From Pseudomonas sp. Irchel s3f7 (GTDB taxonomy: Bacteria > Pseudomonadota > Gammaproteobacteria > Pseudomonadales > Pseudomonadaceae), in NCBI RefSeq assembly GCF_900187615.1, contig NZ_FYDO01000006.1, positions 169,215 to 233,214 of the forward strand: DNA of 64,000 bases. The letters are read 5' to 3'. Numbering within the stretch: position 1 is the stretch's first letter; every line of letters begins with the position of its first letter. The notes below the pieces were generated by a model, which was not told where the DNA came from, did not search any database, and saw only the letters and a list, made by a program, of their open reading frames with translations. The translations under genes and the position numbers were made by a program. This document shows positions 8,020-17,912 of the stretch, one piece after another.

Positions 8020-10686
8020 ATGAATCACTTGCCGTTTCAGCTGAGCTCTTCAAATGCATGGATGTGGGTGGGTAAATTAGCTCCGCCGCAGACATTACTC
8101 GAGTCTGTTCCTCGTACGGCTCTACTAGAAGCTCTGCGTGCGCATGCCCATGTGCCATTGACGCTGCTGATATCCCCACCAGGTTTCGGTAAGACTACTT
8201 TGCTGATGCAATGGCGCGAATCGCTGCTAAGGCAACCAAGCGCAGCTACAGTAGCTTGGTTGTCACTGGATGAGGCTGATGGTGAAGCTAACCGTTTTCT
8301 GGCCTATTTGATAATGGCCTTGGAAACAGCCGGGCTTGAACTGAAGAGCCTGAGCACGCTCGCGGCAAATCAGACGCTGGACATATACCCGCAAAAAACC
8401 ATTTCCTCTTTGCTACAAGAGCTAGCAGGTGATGGACGATGTACGGTCCTGATAATCGATGACTATCATCTGGTAGCTGGAGGGCCGGTTGACGAGGTTT
8501 TGCAAACCCTCCTAGAAAGAGGCAGCCAGTGGTTACACCTGGTGATCGCCAGCCGCAGTCGACCGGACTGGTCACTTGCAAAGCTGAAGGCTCGGGGGTT
8601 AGTTCATGAAATCTCTACGGGGGAGTTAGTACTGTCATTGGACGAATCCCAAAACCTGTTAGGGGGCGGGGGCGTTCAATTGGCGGATATGGCCCGAGTG
8701 CATGAAAAAACTGAGGGCTGGGCGGTCGCGGTGCAATTAGCCAAACTCTGGCTAATGGGAGGGTCGGGCTCGCTGTATGGGTTGCAATCCTTTTCAGGAA
8801 GCGTGGGCGACGTAGCGGAATACCTAGCCGAGCAGATTTTCAAAGAATTATCCGAAGAGTGCCGTGAGTTTCTCATCGAGACGTCACCGCTGGAGCGTTT
8901 TAATGCCGATCTGGCCAACACTGTACGCGGTCGTAGCGACAGTGCGGCATTACTCGCCCAACTCGTGCATGTAGAGGCCCTGCTAATCCCTCTGGATGCC
9001 CAGCGACACTGGTTCCGCTACCACGCCTTGCTAACAGAGTTTCTGAGACCACGCCTAGAGGCCGATCTGGCCGCGCGCATTCACCGCGCAGCAGCACTTT
9101 GGCTGGCCGAACGAACCGACTGGGTGCTAGCCGTCTCCCATGCCATGAATGCCCAAGACATCCCACTTGCCGTCAAACTGATTGTTGATGCTGGTGGATG
9201 GGAGTTGGTCCTGCGTAAAGGTATTCGTTATACCCAAAGTCTGCTCAAGCAATTTGATGCCCCGACTCGGCGAAGTGAACCTGATCTGTTGTTAGTTGAG
9301 GCCTACCTTCACGCCAAATTGGGCGACTTTGAATTGTCTGCGCAGTTGCTGAGTCTGGCGCAGGTGGCAGTTTGCGGTGACCCACGCTTGGAACGGGATT
9401 TCACTGTTATTCGAGCGCTCTCACAAGCGTACTTTGATCAGTTTGAAAACATCAATGGAGAGATAACTCAGATTATTGATCAAGGACCAGGTCACGCTCA
9501 TGAAGTATTGGGAATGGCTACGTTGCAATGTGTAAGCGCCCTCGCCGCGCTGGCCCATGGACGTCTGAATGATGCACTCGACTCCTCCCGCAAGGCGCGA
9601 GTTCGGATGCGGCTTGTGACAAGTCACCTTGGTGAAAACTTTTGTCTGATTCACGAGGCACAAGCCTTGGCTTTAGGCGGAAAAATTGTCAATTCACGAG
9701 CGGTTGTCGATGAAGCGCTGGCCATGGCAGAGGAAAATTTCGGCAGTGAGAGCTCATTGAAAGCCGTCGTTGGATGCTTCAAGGCTCAGCATTTGTATTG
9801 GCAGGGTTCATGGGTTGAAGCTCAGCCATGGATACAGGAGGGCTGGGATTCGTTGGAACATACTGACGGTTGGCTCGACGTTTTTGCTGCTACTGCCGAG
9901 GTTTCGTGGCGCACCCTCATGCGTACTCACGGCTTGCAACCAGCGCTGTCGTTATTGGAAAAAGTTGAACAGCTTGCGAAGGAACGACACCTATTCAGAC
10001 TCTCCCGGTTGGTTGTTCTTTGGCGGGTAGACCTACTCACTCAGTGCGGCCTTGTGACCCAGGCTCGTCAACAAGCGCTGGCGATTGGGCTGGATTGCCA
10101 GTCGGATACACAAGACTGGCGTTGCCGCGAAGCTGCTGCGTTGGCATTCGCTAGACTGCAATTGGCAGTTGGCGCATCGGCGTCAGCATGCGCACGCTTG
10201 AAGCAAGACGCTGAAGCTTTGATGAACATGGGGTTGCTTTTGCCTGTTTGGCGTATCCATCTGATGGAACTACTCGCAGGGCATAAATCCCAAGGAGAGT
10301 TCAGCACAGAGGACGTAAAGCACGTTTTGAGGCCAATCCTGCAAAACGATTTGACTGGACTGCTTCTTGAGATCGGTCCCGGATTACTGCCGGTATTAGA
10401 ACAAATACCAGAGCCGTTTCCGGGTATGGCAATGGTTATGACACGCTTGCGTGGTTGGCGAGCTCATCCAGTGCGCGCACGGGCGCAATTCAGTGGCAAG
10501 GAGCTGCACGTACTAGAACTTTTGGCTGACGGCCAATCGAACAAAGCCATCGCCATGGCATTAGGTGTCTCTGAAAACACTGTAAAATTCCACCTCAAGC
10601 AGATCTTTCGCAAGCTCTCGGTAGAGAGCCGCTCTGCCGCCATCAGCGCAGCGTTACGCGATGGTCTACTGGATCTTCGCCAGTAA
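8020..10686 (+). CDS. LuxR-family ATP-dependent regulator, MalT-like (LAL/STAND type)
   Basis: An 888-residue transcriptional activator of the MalT type. The N-terminal NTPase has Walker A (PPGFGKTT, residues 53-60) and Walker B (VLIIDDYHL), a long helical repeat region follows, and a C-terminal LuxR helix-turn-helix (LADGQSNKAIAMALGVSENT, about residues 825-885) binds DNA. Such proteins turn on transport and catabolic genes on binding an inducer. It sits directly upstream of hyuA on the same strand, so it is the likely activator of the hydantoin-type cluster. No good ribosome site precedes ATG 8020; ATG 8062 is an alternative start. Codon use is AT-richer than in the core genes, consistent with transfer. 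Confidence 0.88.
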   Translation: MNHLPFQLSSSNAWMWVGKLAPPQTLLESVPRTALLEALRAHAHVPLTLLISPPGFGKTTLLMQWRESLLRQPSAATVAWLSLDEADGEANRFLAYLIMALETAGLELKSLSTLAANQTLDIYPQKTISSLLQELAGDGRCTVLIIDDYHLVAGGPVDEVLQTLLERGSQWLHLVIASRSRPDWSLAKLKARGLVHEISTGELVLSLDESQNLLGGGGVQLADMARVHEKTEGWAVAVQLAKLWLMGGSGSLYGLQSFSGSVGDVAEYLAEQIFKELSEECREFLIETSPLERFNADLANTVRGRSDSAALLAQLVHVEALLIPLDAQRHWFRYHALLTEFLRPRLEADLAARIHRAAALWLAERTDWVLAVSHAMNAQDIPLAVKLIVDAGGWELVLRKGIRYTQSLLKQFDAPTRRSEPDLLLVEAYLHAKLGDFELSAQLLSLAQVAVCGDPRLERDFTVIRALSQAYFDQFENINGEITQIIDQGPGHAHEVLGMATLQCVSALAALAHGRLNDALDSSRKARVRMRLVTSHLGENFCLIHEAQALALGGKIVNSRAVVDEALAMAEENFGSESSLKAVVGCFKAQHLYWQGSWVEAQPWIQEGWDSLEHTDGWLDVFAATAEVSWRTLMRTHGLQPALSLLEKVEQLAKERHLFRLSRLVVLWRVDLLTQCGLVTQARQQALAIGLDCQSDTQDWRCREAAALAFARLQLAVGASASACARLKQDAEALMNMGLLLPVWRIHLMELLAGHKSQGEFSTEDVKHVLRPILQNDLTGLLLEIGPGLLPVLEQIPEPFPGMAMVMTRLRGWRAHPVRARAQFSGKELHVLELLADGQSNKAIAMALGVSENTVKFHLKQIFRKLSVESRSAAISAALRDGLLDLRQ

Positions 10687-10877
10687 AACCACCCTTCTAC
10701 CCATCCGGGTAGTTGACTCTGCAGCGCCCTCCGAAACTACCCTTCGAACTCATTGAAGCCCCCCTGCGTGGGCAATATAACTTTCCTTGCCAGCAACCAT
10801 CGCATCTCCGGACCGTGACACGGCCAATGAAGCGATGTCCCGTTGCGAATAAAAATAATCTTGCGAGGAAACGTGCT

Positions 10878-12977
10878 GTGGATATCAACGGCAAGACCGT
10901 ACGGGTAGCTACCGACATCGGTGGTACTTTCACTGACCTGGTTTACTTCGAGTCCGATCCGGTCACCGGAAAACAAACCATTCGAACTGCGAAGTCCGAC
11001 ACCACACCGCCGAATTTCGAGCAAGGCATTCTCAACGTCCTGCGAAAGGCCGAGGTGCGACTTGAAGATGTCGACTTTCTCGCCCACGGCACGACAGTAG
11101 TCATCAATGCTCTGACGGAGCGTCGGGGCGTCCGTACCGGACTCATTACTACGACAGGCTTTCGCGACATTCTTGAAATCGCCCGAGCCAATCGTCCAGA
11201 CTATTTCAATCTGCAATGGGTTAAACCAACCCCCTTTGTCTCACGGCATTTGCGTCGAGAGGTCGGGGGGCGGATCCATATGGATGGCCAGGAGCGTGAG
11301 CCTCTTAATCTGACTGGCGTTGAACAAATCATCGACGATTTCCGCCGCGAGGGCATCGAGGCGATAGCAATTTGTCTATTAAACTCCTACGCAAATCCGG
11401 TTCACGAGTTAGCGGTTCTGGCTGAGGTTCGCCGGCTGTGGCCGGAGGTATCGGTGGTGGCCTCGCATCAGATCACTCGCGAATGGCGAGAGTATGAACG
11501 CACCAGTACTAGCGTGTTGTCGGCTTATGTTCAGCCTATCGCGGCTCGATATCTTTCTAATCTGGAAACGGCCTTGCGCGCCGGAGGCTACAAAGCCCCC
11601 TTGTATGTAATGCAGTCGAACTGTGGTGTCGATAGCGTTGCTCACGCAAGAGAAATACCTATCACGATGGTGGAGTCGGGACCTGCGAGTGGTTTTTGGG
11701 CCGCGGCTGAGCTGGGAAGGCTAATCGACGAACCGAATCTTTTAGGGTTAGACATCGGCGGCACCACGGCTAAGTGTTCGCTAATTCAAAACGGCCAAGT
11801 GTCTATCAAGACAGACTACTGGATCGAACGAGACCAGATCAGTGCGGGTTACCCGATCATGGTTCCCGTAGTGGACCTAGTGGAAATTGGCAACGGTGGT
11901 GGCTCCATTGCCTGGGTCGATGAGTTTGACAAGCTGCATGTCGGCCCGCAGTCAGCAGGCGCTCTTCCTGGCCCGGCTGCTTACGGCAATGGCGGCAATC
12001 ACGTAACCACAACTGACGCGAACCTGGCTCTTGGCAGAATCAACAAGGATTACTTCTGCGGCGGGGCAATGAACGCCGACATGGCTGCCGTAGAACGTAC
12101 GCTGGGCGAACTGAGCGTGCGTATGGATTTGCCGAGCGAAGAAATTGCTCGCGGTATTGTGCGAATTGCCAATGACAACATGGTTAACGCACTGAAATTG
12201 GTTTCTCTGAGCCGAGGCCATGATCCGCGGGACTTTACTCTGATCGCCTTTGGTGGCGGTGGTGCAATGCATGCTGTGGCACTGGGGCAGGAACTGGGGG
12301 TGAAAAAAGTCATCATCCCGCGCGGAGCTTCGGTATTTTCCGCATGGGGCATGACGATGTCGGACTTGCGCCGCGACTTGTTCGTCAATCGTTTTATCGA
12401 AACCTATCGCGAGGGCGCTGTTCAGGAAGCCCAAGGGTTCCTCGACGATCTAGTAGCCTCCGCCCGCGATCAGTTTACTGCTGAGGACATAGATGCGGAG
12501 AAGGTAGAACTGACAGTTTACTGCAAGCTGCGTTACCAGAATCAGGAACACTCGGTAGAAGTGCCATTACAACTCAACGAGCGAATCGCTGAGCATTGGG
12601 CACAGATTGCGACGCGCTTCCACGCAATGTATGAGCAGAAGTACACATATCGTCTTGATGCCCCTCTGGAAATCGTTGGCTTTCACCTAATGGCGGTTGC
12701 CCAGATCGGCAAACTTGATCTTGAAGATCTGCCGGTAACCGGCGCCACATTAGAAGCGGCCTTAAAGGGACATCGTCTAGTCGACTATGCCTTAGAAGGT
12801 ATTCACCAAGCGGCGATCTACGACTACGCGCAGCTCGAGCCCAATATGACGTTTAAAGGCCCGGCCATCATCGAGGACTCCGGGACGACGATAGTCGTGC
12901 ATCCAAGCAATGTGGTGCAGGTGGATCGCCTAGGTAACCTTCATATTACCCAACTGTCGATTGGCGGAGCGCAGTGA
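10878..12977 (+). CDS. hyuA: Hydantoinase/oxoprolinase family protein, subunit A
   Basis: A 699-residue protein of the HyuA / N-methylhydantoinase A / 5-oxoprolinase family. These enzymes use ATP to open a cyclic amide such as N-methylhydantoin or 5-oxoproline, together with a HyuB subunit. The actin-like ATPase signature appears twice: VATDIGGTFTDLVYFE at the start and LLGLDIGGTTAKCSLI in the middle. The start is GTG 10878, with GAGGAA seven bases upstream, which gives the usual short N-terminus; the frame stays open upstream to 10713. It overlaps hyuB by one base. The true substrate cannot be fixed from sequence; acetone carboxylase and caprolactamase belong to the same superfamily. Confidence 0.92.
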   Translation: MDINGKTVRVATDIGGTFTDLVYFESDPVTGKQTIRTAKSDTTPPNFEQGILNVLRKAEVRLEDVDFLAHGTTVVINALTERRGVRTGLITTTGFRDILEIARANRPDYFNLQWVKPTPFVSRHLRREVGGRIHMDGQEREPLNLTGVEQIIDDFRREGIEAIAICLLNSYANPVHELAVLAEVRRLWPEVSVVASHQITREWREYERTSTSVLSAYVQPIAARYLSNLETALRAGGYKAPLYVMQSNCGVDSVAHAREIPITMVESGPASGFWAAAELGRLIDEPNLLGLDIGGTTAKCSLIQNGQVSIKTDYWIERDQISAGYPIMVPVVDLVEIGNGGGSIAWVDEFDKLHVGPQSAGALPGPAAYGNGGNHVTTTDANLALGRINKDYFCGGAMNADMAAVERTLGELSVRMDLPSEEIARGIVRIANDNMVNALKLVSLSRGHDPRDFTLIAFGGGGAMHAVALGQELGVKKVIIPRGASVFSAWGMTMSDLRRDLFVNRFIETYREGAVQEAQGFLDDLVASARDQFTAEDIDAEKVELTVYCKLRYQNQEHSVEVPLQLNERIAEHWAQIATRFHAMYEQKYTYRLDAPLEIVGFHLMAVAQIGKLDLEDLPVTGATLEAALKGHRLVDYALEGIHQAAIYDYAQLEPNMTFKGPAIIEDSGTTIVVHPSNVVQVDRLGNLHITQLSIGGAQ

Positions 12978-14635
12978 TGAACAGAATTGATATTTTTACA
13001 CTGGAAATTGTGCAGAACTCCCTTCAAGCAATCGCTGACGAAATGTTTGAAGCGATGCGCAAGGCAGCAATGAGCCCAGTGATTTATGAAGTACTGGACA
13101 TGGGCACGGGTATCACTGACGCCCAAGGTGAGATTGCCAGTTCAGGGGCAGGAATCCCCGCTTTTGTCGGCGTTTTGGACAAAGCCGTGAAACAAATTTT
13201 GGTACATCACCCACTTCCTGGAGAGATAGAAGAGGGTGATGTGTTTATCACCAATGACCCACACAGCGGTGGCGTGACACACCTCAACGACGTGGTATTG
13301 GCAATGCCGGTCTTCGCCCAAGGGCGGTTGGTGGCCTGGACTGCCAACATTGCACATTGGAACGACGTCGGCGGGATGGTGCCGGGATCATTGTCTACCG
13401 ATGCCACCGAGATTTTTCAGGAAGGTCTGCGTCTGGCGTCAGTCAAACTAATTTCTCGAGGTCAGCCGATACGCTCGGTGTTGCAGATCCTACGGGCAAA
13501 TACACGCATGCCCGACTTTATGGAAGGCGACATGTGGGCTGGAATTTCTGCAGTGCGCAGCGGTGCCGCGCGCATCCGTGAACTGACCGAAAAGTATGGG
13601 TCGGATCTGTTTCTTGCTGCCATGGAAGACTTCATGGATTTAGGGGAAAAAGTATCGCTCAAAGCGTTGCAGGATTCTCCCTGTGGTCAATTCGACATGG
13701 AGGAATTACAAGACGACGGGCAAGTCTTCAAGGTGTCAGTACACATCAATAAAACCCAGATGATCATCGACTTGCGCGATAACCCGGCCCAATGCCAGGG
13801 GCCAACCAACCTCAGCCGCGACGGCGCTGTAGTTGCAGCACAGATGGCGTTCAAGTCGGTGACGGCACCACAAGGCGTTACCAACGGCGGAACCTTCCGC
13901 CCGCTCCAAGTACTTACGACCCCGGGCACGCTGTTCGATGCACAGGTGCCTGCCGCCGAGGGTTTCTATTTCGAAAACCTGATTCGCGTTCATGACTTGA
14001 TATTGCGTTGCCTGGCCAGCCACTTTCCTGAGCGAGTGCCTGCGGGGAATTTTGCTTCAGTCTGCGCCACCATCATTGGAGGTCTGCACCCAGACACCGG
14101 GCGCGTTTTTACCCTGGTTGAGCCGGAGATCGGGGGCTGGGGTGGCGAGAAAGGCCGTGATGGTAACAACGCAATGTACTCAGGGCTTCACGGTGAGACC
14201 TACAACTGCCCCGTTGAGGTCTGTGAAGCGCGCTATGGCTTGTACGTGGAACGGGTCGAGTTAAACGATGAACCCGGCGGCCATGGTAAGTATCGCGGTG
14301 GGCGCGGCCTGTGCATCGACTATCGGGTTCGCAGCGATGCAAGCTTCCTAACTTGCGGTTACACCCGTTCGACTATCCCACCGTGGGGTATGAACGGTGG
14401 CTCTGATGGTACGCCAAACTATGTCACGGTCATACGCACCACCGGTGAACATGAACGCTACGCCATGGCCAGCAGTATCGTCCTGAATGCAGGAGACTTG
14501 GTGCGCATCCGTACCGGGGCCGGTGGCGGGTACGGTAATCCGGCCGAGCGTGATCCCGCTGCCGTGCTAGACGACGTGAAAAATGGCTATTTGGATGCCG
14601 CCACTGCCGAATCGGTTTACGGCATCCGGGTCTGA
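12977..14635 (+). CDS. hyuB: Hydantoinase/oxoprolinase family protein, subunit B
   Basis: A 552-residue HyuB-family partner of HyuA, full length for the family. Conserved stretches include GDVFITNDPHSGGVTHLNDV, which carries metal-binding type His/Asp residues, and the glycine-rich C-terminal GAGGGYGNPAERDP. Its start ATG overlaps the hyuA stop (TGATG), with GGAG eight bases upstream; a GTG at 12974 also fits. The two subunits are expected to form one cytoplasmic ATP-dependent ring-opening enzyme. The M24 peptidase gene follows after 27 bases with its own strong ribosome site. Confidence 0.93.
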   Translation: MNRIDIFTLEIVQNSLQAIADEMFEAMRKAAMSPVIYEVLDMGTGITDAQGEIASSGAGIPAFVGVLDKAVKQILVHHPLPGEIEEGDVFITNDPHSGGVTHLNDVVLAMPVFAQGRLVAWTANIAHWNDVGGMVPGSLSTDATEIFQEGLRLASVKLISRGQPIRSVLQILRANTRMPDFMEGDMWAGISAVRSGAARIRELTEKYGSDLFLAAMEDFMDLGEKVSLKALQDSPCGQFDMEELQDDGQVFKVSVHINKTQMIIDLRDNPAQCQGPTNLSRDGAVVAAQMAFKSVTAPQGVTNGGTFRPLQVLTTPGTLFDAQVPAAEGFYFENLIRVHDLILRCLASHFPERVPAGNFASVCATIIGGLHPDTGRVFTLVEPEIGGWGGEKGRDGNNAMYSGLHGETYNCPVEVCEARYGLYVERVELNDEPGGHGKYRGGRGLCIDYRVRSDASFLTCGYTRSTIPPWGMNGGSDGTPNYVTVIRTTGEHERYAMASSIVLNAGDLVRIRTGAGGGYGNPAERDPAAVLDDVKNGYLDAATAESVYGIRV

Positions 14636-14662
14636 CAATCGCGCGATAGTGGAGGCAACAGC

Positions 14663-16048
14663 ATGTTCGAAGCGATTACGTACCAACGCCGCCGGCAGGC
14701 CTTACGCGAACACCTAGGCTCGGGCATCGTGTTGCTCCCTGGCAACGAAGATTCGCCAATTAACTTTGCGCATAACACCTATCCATTTCGACAAGATGCA
14801 ACGTTCAGCTATTTTTTCGGAATTGATCGGCCATCGTTAGTTGGCATCATCGACCTTGATAGTGGAACGGCATCGATCTTTGCCGATGATATCAGCTTGG
14901 ATGATGCTATATGGCTGGGCAACGACTTGTCGTTGTCTGAATTATGCGAAGCTGGGTCGGGTGTTTCTCTGCGTCCATCAGTGTTGGCGCCTCGCTGTCT
15001 GGAAGTAGCATGGAAACATGGCCGTAAGGTCCATTTTCTACCGCCATATCGTGGCGAAACTGCTCTTTTGCTATCGCGCTTAACTTCCATTGCCCCTAAG
15101 TTGCTCGCGTCAAAAGCATCTGACAAATTAATTCGAGCAGTGGTTGCCTTGCGAGAAATCAAGGAGCCCTGCGAGATTGAGCAAATCACCCGTGCTATGC
15201 GGGTCGCCGATCAGATGCATCGGGTGGCAATGGCTACGACCCGTCCTGGTGTATTGGAGCGGGAAGTAGTTGCCCGAATGCGTGAGGTGCTGGGGCGAGA
15301 AGGGCTGCAAGAGGCTTATCAGCCGATATTCAGCCGTCGAGGCGAGATCTTGCACAATTTGAAGCACGACTCACGCCTTGAATTGGGTGATTTGGTGGTG
15401 AACGACGCTGGTGCTTCGAGTTCAATGGGCTATGCCAGTGATGTGACCCGTACATTGCCCGTCGGCGGACGTTTTCTACCTCACCAAGCTGAACTTTATA
15501 AATTGCTGGTTAGGGTTCAAGAGAGCGCTATCAAGAGCCTCTTTCCAGGCATTTGCTATATCGACGTACACCGTGAGGCATCCCTGCAACTAGTGGAAGG
15601 TATGACCGAATTGGGTTTCTTCCACGGCAATCCAGCAGACGTTGTTGAAAGCGGTGCATACGCGCTTTGTTTCCCACACGGACTAGGCCATCAACTTGGG
15701 TTGGATGTGCATGACATGGAGTCCTTGGGCGAAGACTTAGTGGGATACGACGAAAAGGTTTCGCGTAGCCAACAGTTTGGACTAGGCAATTTGCGACTGG
15801 GCAAGAGCCTTAAATCAGGCATGGTGATGACCGTCGAGCCAGGGATTTATTTTATCCCTGACCTGATTCGGCGCTGGCAAGCAGAGGGTCGCCATACCGA
15901 TTTCATCCAATACGAACGCTTTTTGGACTACGAGCGATTTGGTGGTATGCGGGTGGAAGACGTTATTTTACTCGGAGATAAATCGGCAAGCATCCTCGGA
16001 CCAAACATTCCAAAGCAGTTATATGAGGTTGAAGAGGCTATGTCCTGA
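14663..16048 (+). CDS. M24-family metallopeptidase (Xaa-Pro aminopeptidase-like)
   Basis: A 461-residue protein with an aminopeptidase P N-terminal domain and a pita-bread M24 catalytic domain. The five metal ligands can be followed: Asp in VVNDAGAS, Asp in YASDVTRTLP, His in CFPHGLGHQLGLDVHD, Glu in MTVEPGIYF and Glu in GGMRVEDVIL. It would remove an N-terminal residue before proline, or act on a related small amide, since creatinase shares this fold. It lies inside the hyu operon with GGAGG seven bases before the ATG. In this setting it may process the ring-opened product or a peptide precursor, but that is inference. It differs enough from housekeeping PepP to be a specialised paralogue. 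Confidence 0.88.
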   Translation: MFEAITYQRRRQALREHLGSGIVLLPGNEDSPINFAHNTYPFRQDATFSYFFGIDRPSLVGIIDLDSGTASIFADDISLDDAIWLGNDLSLSELCEAGSGVSLRPSVLAPRCLEVAWKHGRKVHFLPPYRGETALLLSRLTSIAPKLLASKASDKLIRAVVALREIKEPCEIEQITRAMRVADQMHRVAMATTRPGVLEREVVARMREVLGREGLQEAYQPIFSRRGEILHNLKHDSRLELGDLVVNDAGASSSMGYASDVTRTLPVGGRFLPHQAELYKLLVRVQESAIKSLFPGICYIDVHREASLQLVEGMTELGFFHGNPADVVESGAYALCFPHGLGHQLGLDVHDMESLGEDLVGYDEKVSRSQQFGLGNLRLGKSLKSGMVMTVEPGIYFIPDLIRRWQAEGRHTDFIQYERFLDYERFGGMRVEDVILLGDKSASILGPNIPKQLYEVEEAMS

Positions 16049-16104
16049 TCTGTCTCAAGCTCAACAAAACTGTATAAAACAACAACAACTAAGAGATATA
16101 CATC

Positions 16105-17001
16105 ATGAAGTCATATAAACCTTCGCGTTTTGGAGGGCCGGTATTGCTTGGCCTGAGTTTGAGTATCAGTGCAACTGTGCAAGCAGATCAGTTTATCGGT
16201 TTCGGACAGCCAGGCGTTCCAGGTTCTTTCGCGTTGGAGTCCTTCCCGGTTTACAATCGAACTTCACAGGGCGACGATCGTGCTGGCGCGAACACCGTAC
16301 TGGCCTATTTCTCGGAAACAGGGTTTACCGGTACTACGCGCGACCAGATAGAAGTTTGGGGGGGCGCGATTGCAGGTTACGCCGATACCAATGGTGCTAA
16401 AGACTCTAATGAGTGGGGTTTCGCCTCACCGAACATTGGTCTTGAGTACTACTACAATGTCATAGAGCCGAAATCCACTGCCACTTATGCATCGCCAGAT
16501 TATTTTACCTTCTGGACAAGTCCGACGCTTATGGTTGAGTTCCCTAATGGTAATGACGATGCCGTTGGTTTTGGCGCCGGCTCCAACCGCTATGCTGTCA
16601 ACTTTAGCGTTAATAACTATGTGCAGTATGGTAAGTTCGCAGCGACATTCACCCCGGTAGGGGTCTATTACGCCGCGCGCAATCGCAGTGACACCGACTT
16701 GGGTAATGGTACCTCTGAACGTCTACGTGGAGGTGTCAGCTATTGGTTTGCTGATATTGCCGCAGGTTACTTAGTGACTGATAATCTCTGGCTTGGCGTG
16801 CATCACGTCTACAACTTGAACAACAGATCTTCGACAGATTTTGAGGAATCGCGCGAGGGCAAGATCGGGCCATCTATGACGTACACAGGCTTCGCCAAGC
16901 AAGGAGTTTACATTTCGGCGAACTTGAACTTCGATTACTACCATAGCGACAATATTCCATACTCGAACTCATTTACTATGGCTCTAGTGAAGAGCTTCTA
17001 A
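16105..17001 (+). CDS. Outer-membrane channel of the nucleoside-specific Tsx family
   Basis: A 298-residue beta-barrel protein with a Sec signal peptide (about residues 1-27, ending SATVQA) and a mature start DQFIGFG. Alternating aromatic/polar beta-strand pattern and a terminal phenylalanine (MALVKSF) are typical of outer-membrane porins. The pattern AGYLVTDNLWLGVHHVYNLN near the C-terminus recalls Tsx-like channels. E. coli Tsx passes nucleosides; here, between a hydantoinase and a racemase, it more likely admits the heterocyclic substrate of the pathway. GC content is notably low. Substrate unknown. Confidence 0.75.
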   Translation: MKSYKPSRFGGPVLLGLSLSISATVQADQFIGFGQPGVPGSFALESFPVYNRTSQGDDRAGANTVLAYFSETGFTGTTRDQIEVWGGAIAGYADTNGAKDSNEWGFASPNIGLEYYYNVIEPKSTATYASPDYFTFWTSPTLMVEFPNGNDDAVGFGAGSNRYAVNFSVNNYVQYGKFAATFTPVGVYYAARNRSDTDLGNGTSERLRGGVSYWFADIAAGYLVTDNLWLGVHHVYNLNNRSSTDFEESREGKIGPSMTYTGFAKQGVYISANLNFDYYHSDNIPYSNSFTMALVKSF

Positions 17002-17029
17002 TTTCTACCTTCGCGAAGGAAGTTTTTAT

Positions 17030-17851
17030 ATGTCTCAGAATACTTTTGCCACCGAGCCGCAAGATGTTCCTGTTTCATTGTGCTGGTTAAACCCAATTGG
17101 AAGTCCAGCCTTTGACGAACCTATTGCGCAGTTATTGCGTTCGATAAAACTGCCTTCAACTCAAGTTGAGGTTGTGTCATTCGACATGCAGCCCAGCCCC
17201 TCGCATTTAGAGTATCGCTGTTACGAAGCAATGATTTATGAACGCAGCGTGCGCGTAGCCAGAGACTGTGCTCAACGAGGCTTAGACGGATTGGTACTGG
17301 GTTGTTTCTACGATCCGGCATTGGAAGATGCTCGGGAAATTTCGGGAGAGATGATTGTTGTTGGACCGTGCCAAGCGAGCTTGCAAGTTGTCGCAAATCT
17401 GGCCAACCGATTCTCGATCATCGTAGGACGGAATAAGTGGATGGAACAAATGGGGGCTCGGGTGAAGGCCTGCGGGGCGGGTGATCGTCTAGCCTCGATG
17501 CGCTCACTGAACATGGGAGTAGATGAGTTCCAGCGTGATCATGCACTGACCCGTAGTCGCATTATTGAGCAGGCGCGTCGTGCGGTCGAAGAAGATGGCG
17601 CGGAAGCAATTATCCTGGGCTGCACTATTGAGTTCGGTTTTTTCGAACAAGTGCAGGCAGAGATTGGTGTACCGGTCATTGATCCCGTAGTGGCTGCGTT
17701 CAAAGTTGCTGAGGCAGCGGCAGGCATGAAACGCCGGTTTGGCTGGTCACCTAGTCGCGTCGGCAGCTGTGAGCCCCCACCGGAGGCCGAAATTAAAGCA
17801 TTCGGTTTGTTTCAAGGACCGGCACCAATCGGCAATTGCGTAAAGGCTTAA
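17030..17851 (+). CDS. Asp/Glu/hydantoin racemase family protein
   Basis: A 273-residue cofactor-independent racemase of the aspartate/glutamate/hydantoin racemase superfamily. The two catalytic cysteines are visible: Cys92 in VLGCFYDP and Cys198 in IILGCTIEF. Hydantoin racemases interconvert D- and L-5-substituted hydantoins so that stereospecific hydantoinases can use both. Placement between the porin and the MFS transporter of the hyu cluster supports a hydantoin or related ring as substrate; an amino-acid racemase is an alternative. AAGGAAG lies before the ATG. Confidence 0.85.
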   Translation: MSQNTFATEPQDVPVSLCWLNPIGSPAFDEPIAQLLRSIKLPSTQVEVVSFDMQPSPSHLEYRCYEAMIYERSVRVARDCAQRGLDGLVLGCFYDPALEDAREISGEMIVVGPCQASLQVVANLANRFSIIVGRNKWMEQMGARVKACGAGDRLASMRSLNMGVDEFQRDHALTRSRIIEQARRAVEEDGAEAIILGCTIEFGFFEQVQAEIGVPVIDPVVAAFKVAEAAAGMKRRFGWSPSRVGSCEPPPEAEIKAFGLFQGPAPIGNCVKA

Positions 17852-17912
17852 ATCAATTTTTTGCGCACATGCCAACGATTCACGGCAGCGCCTTTAATCA
17901 GGATTAACTTCT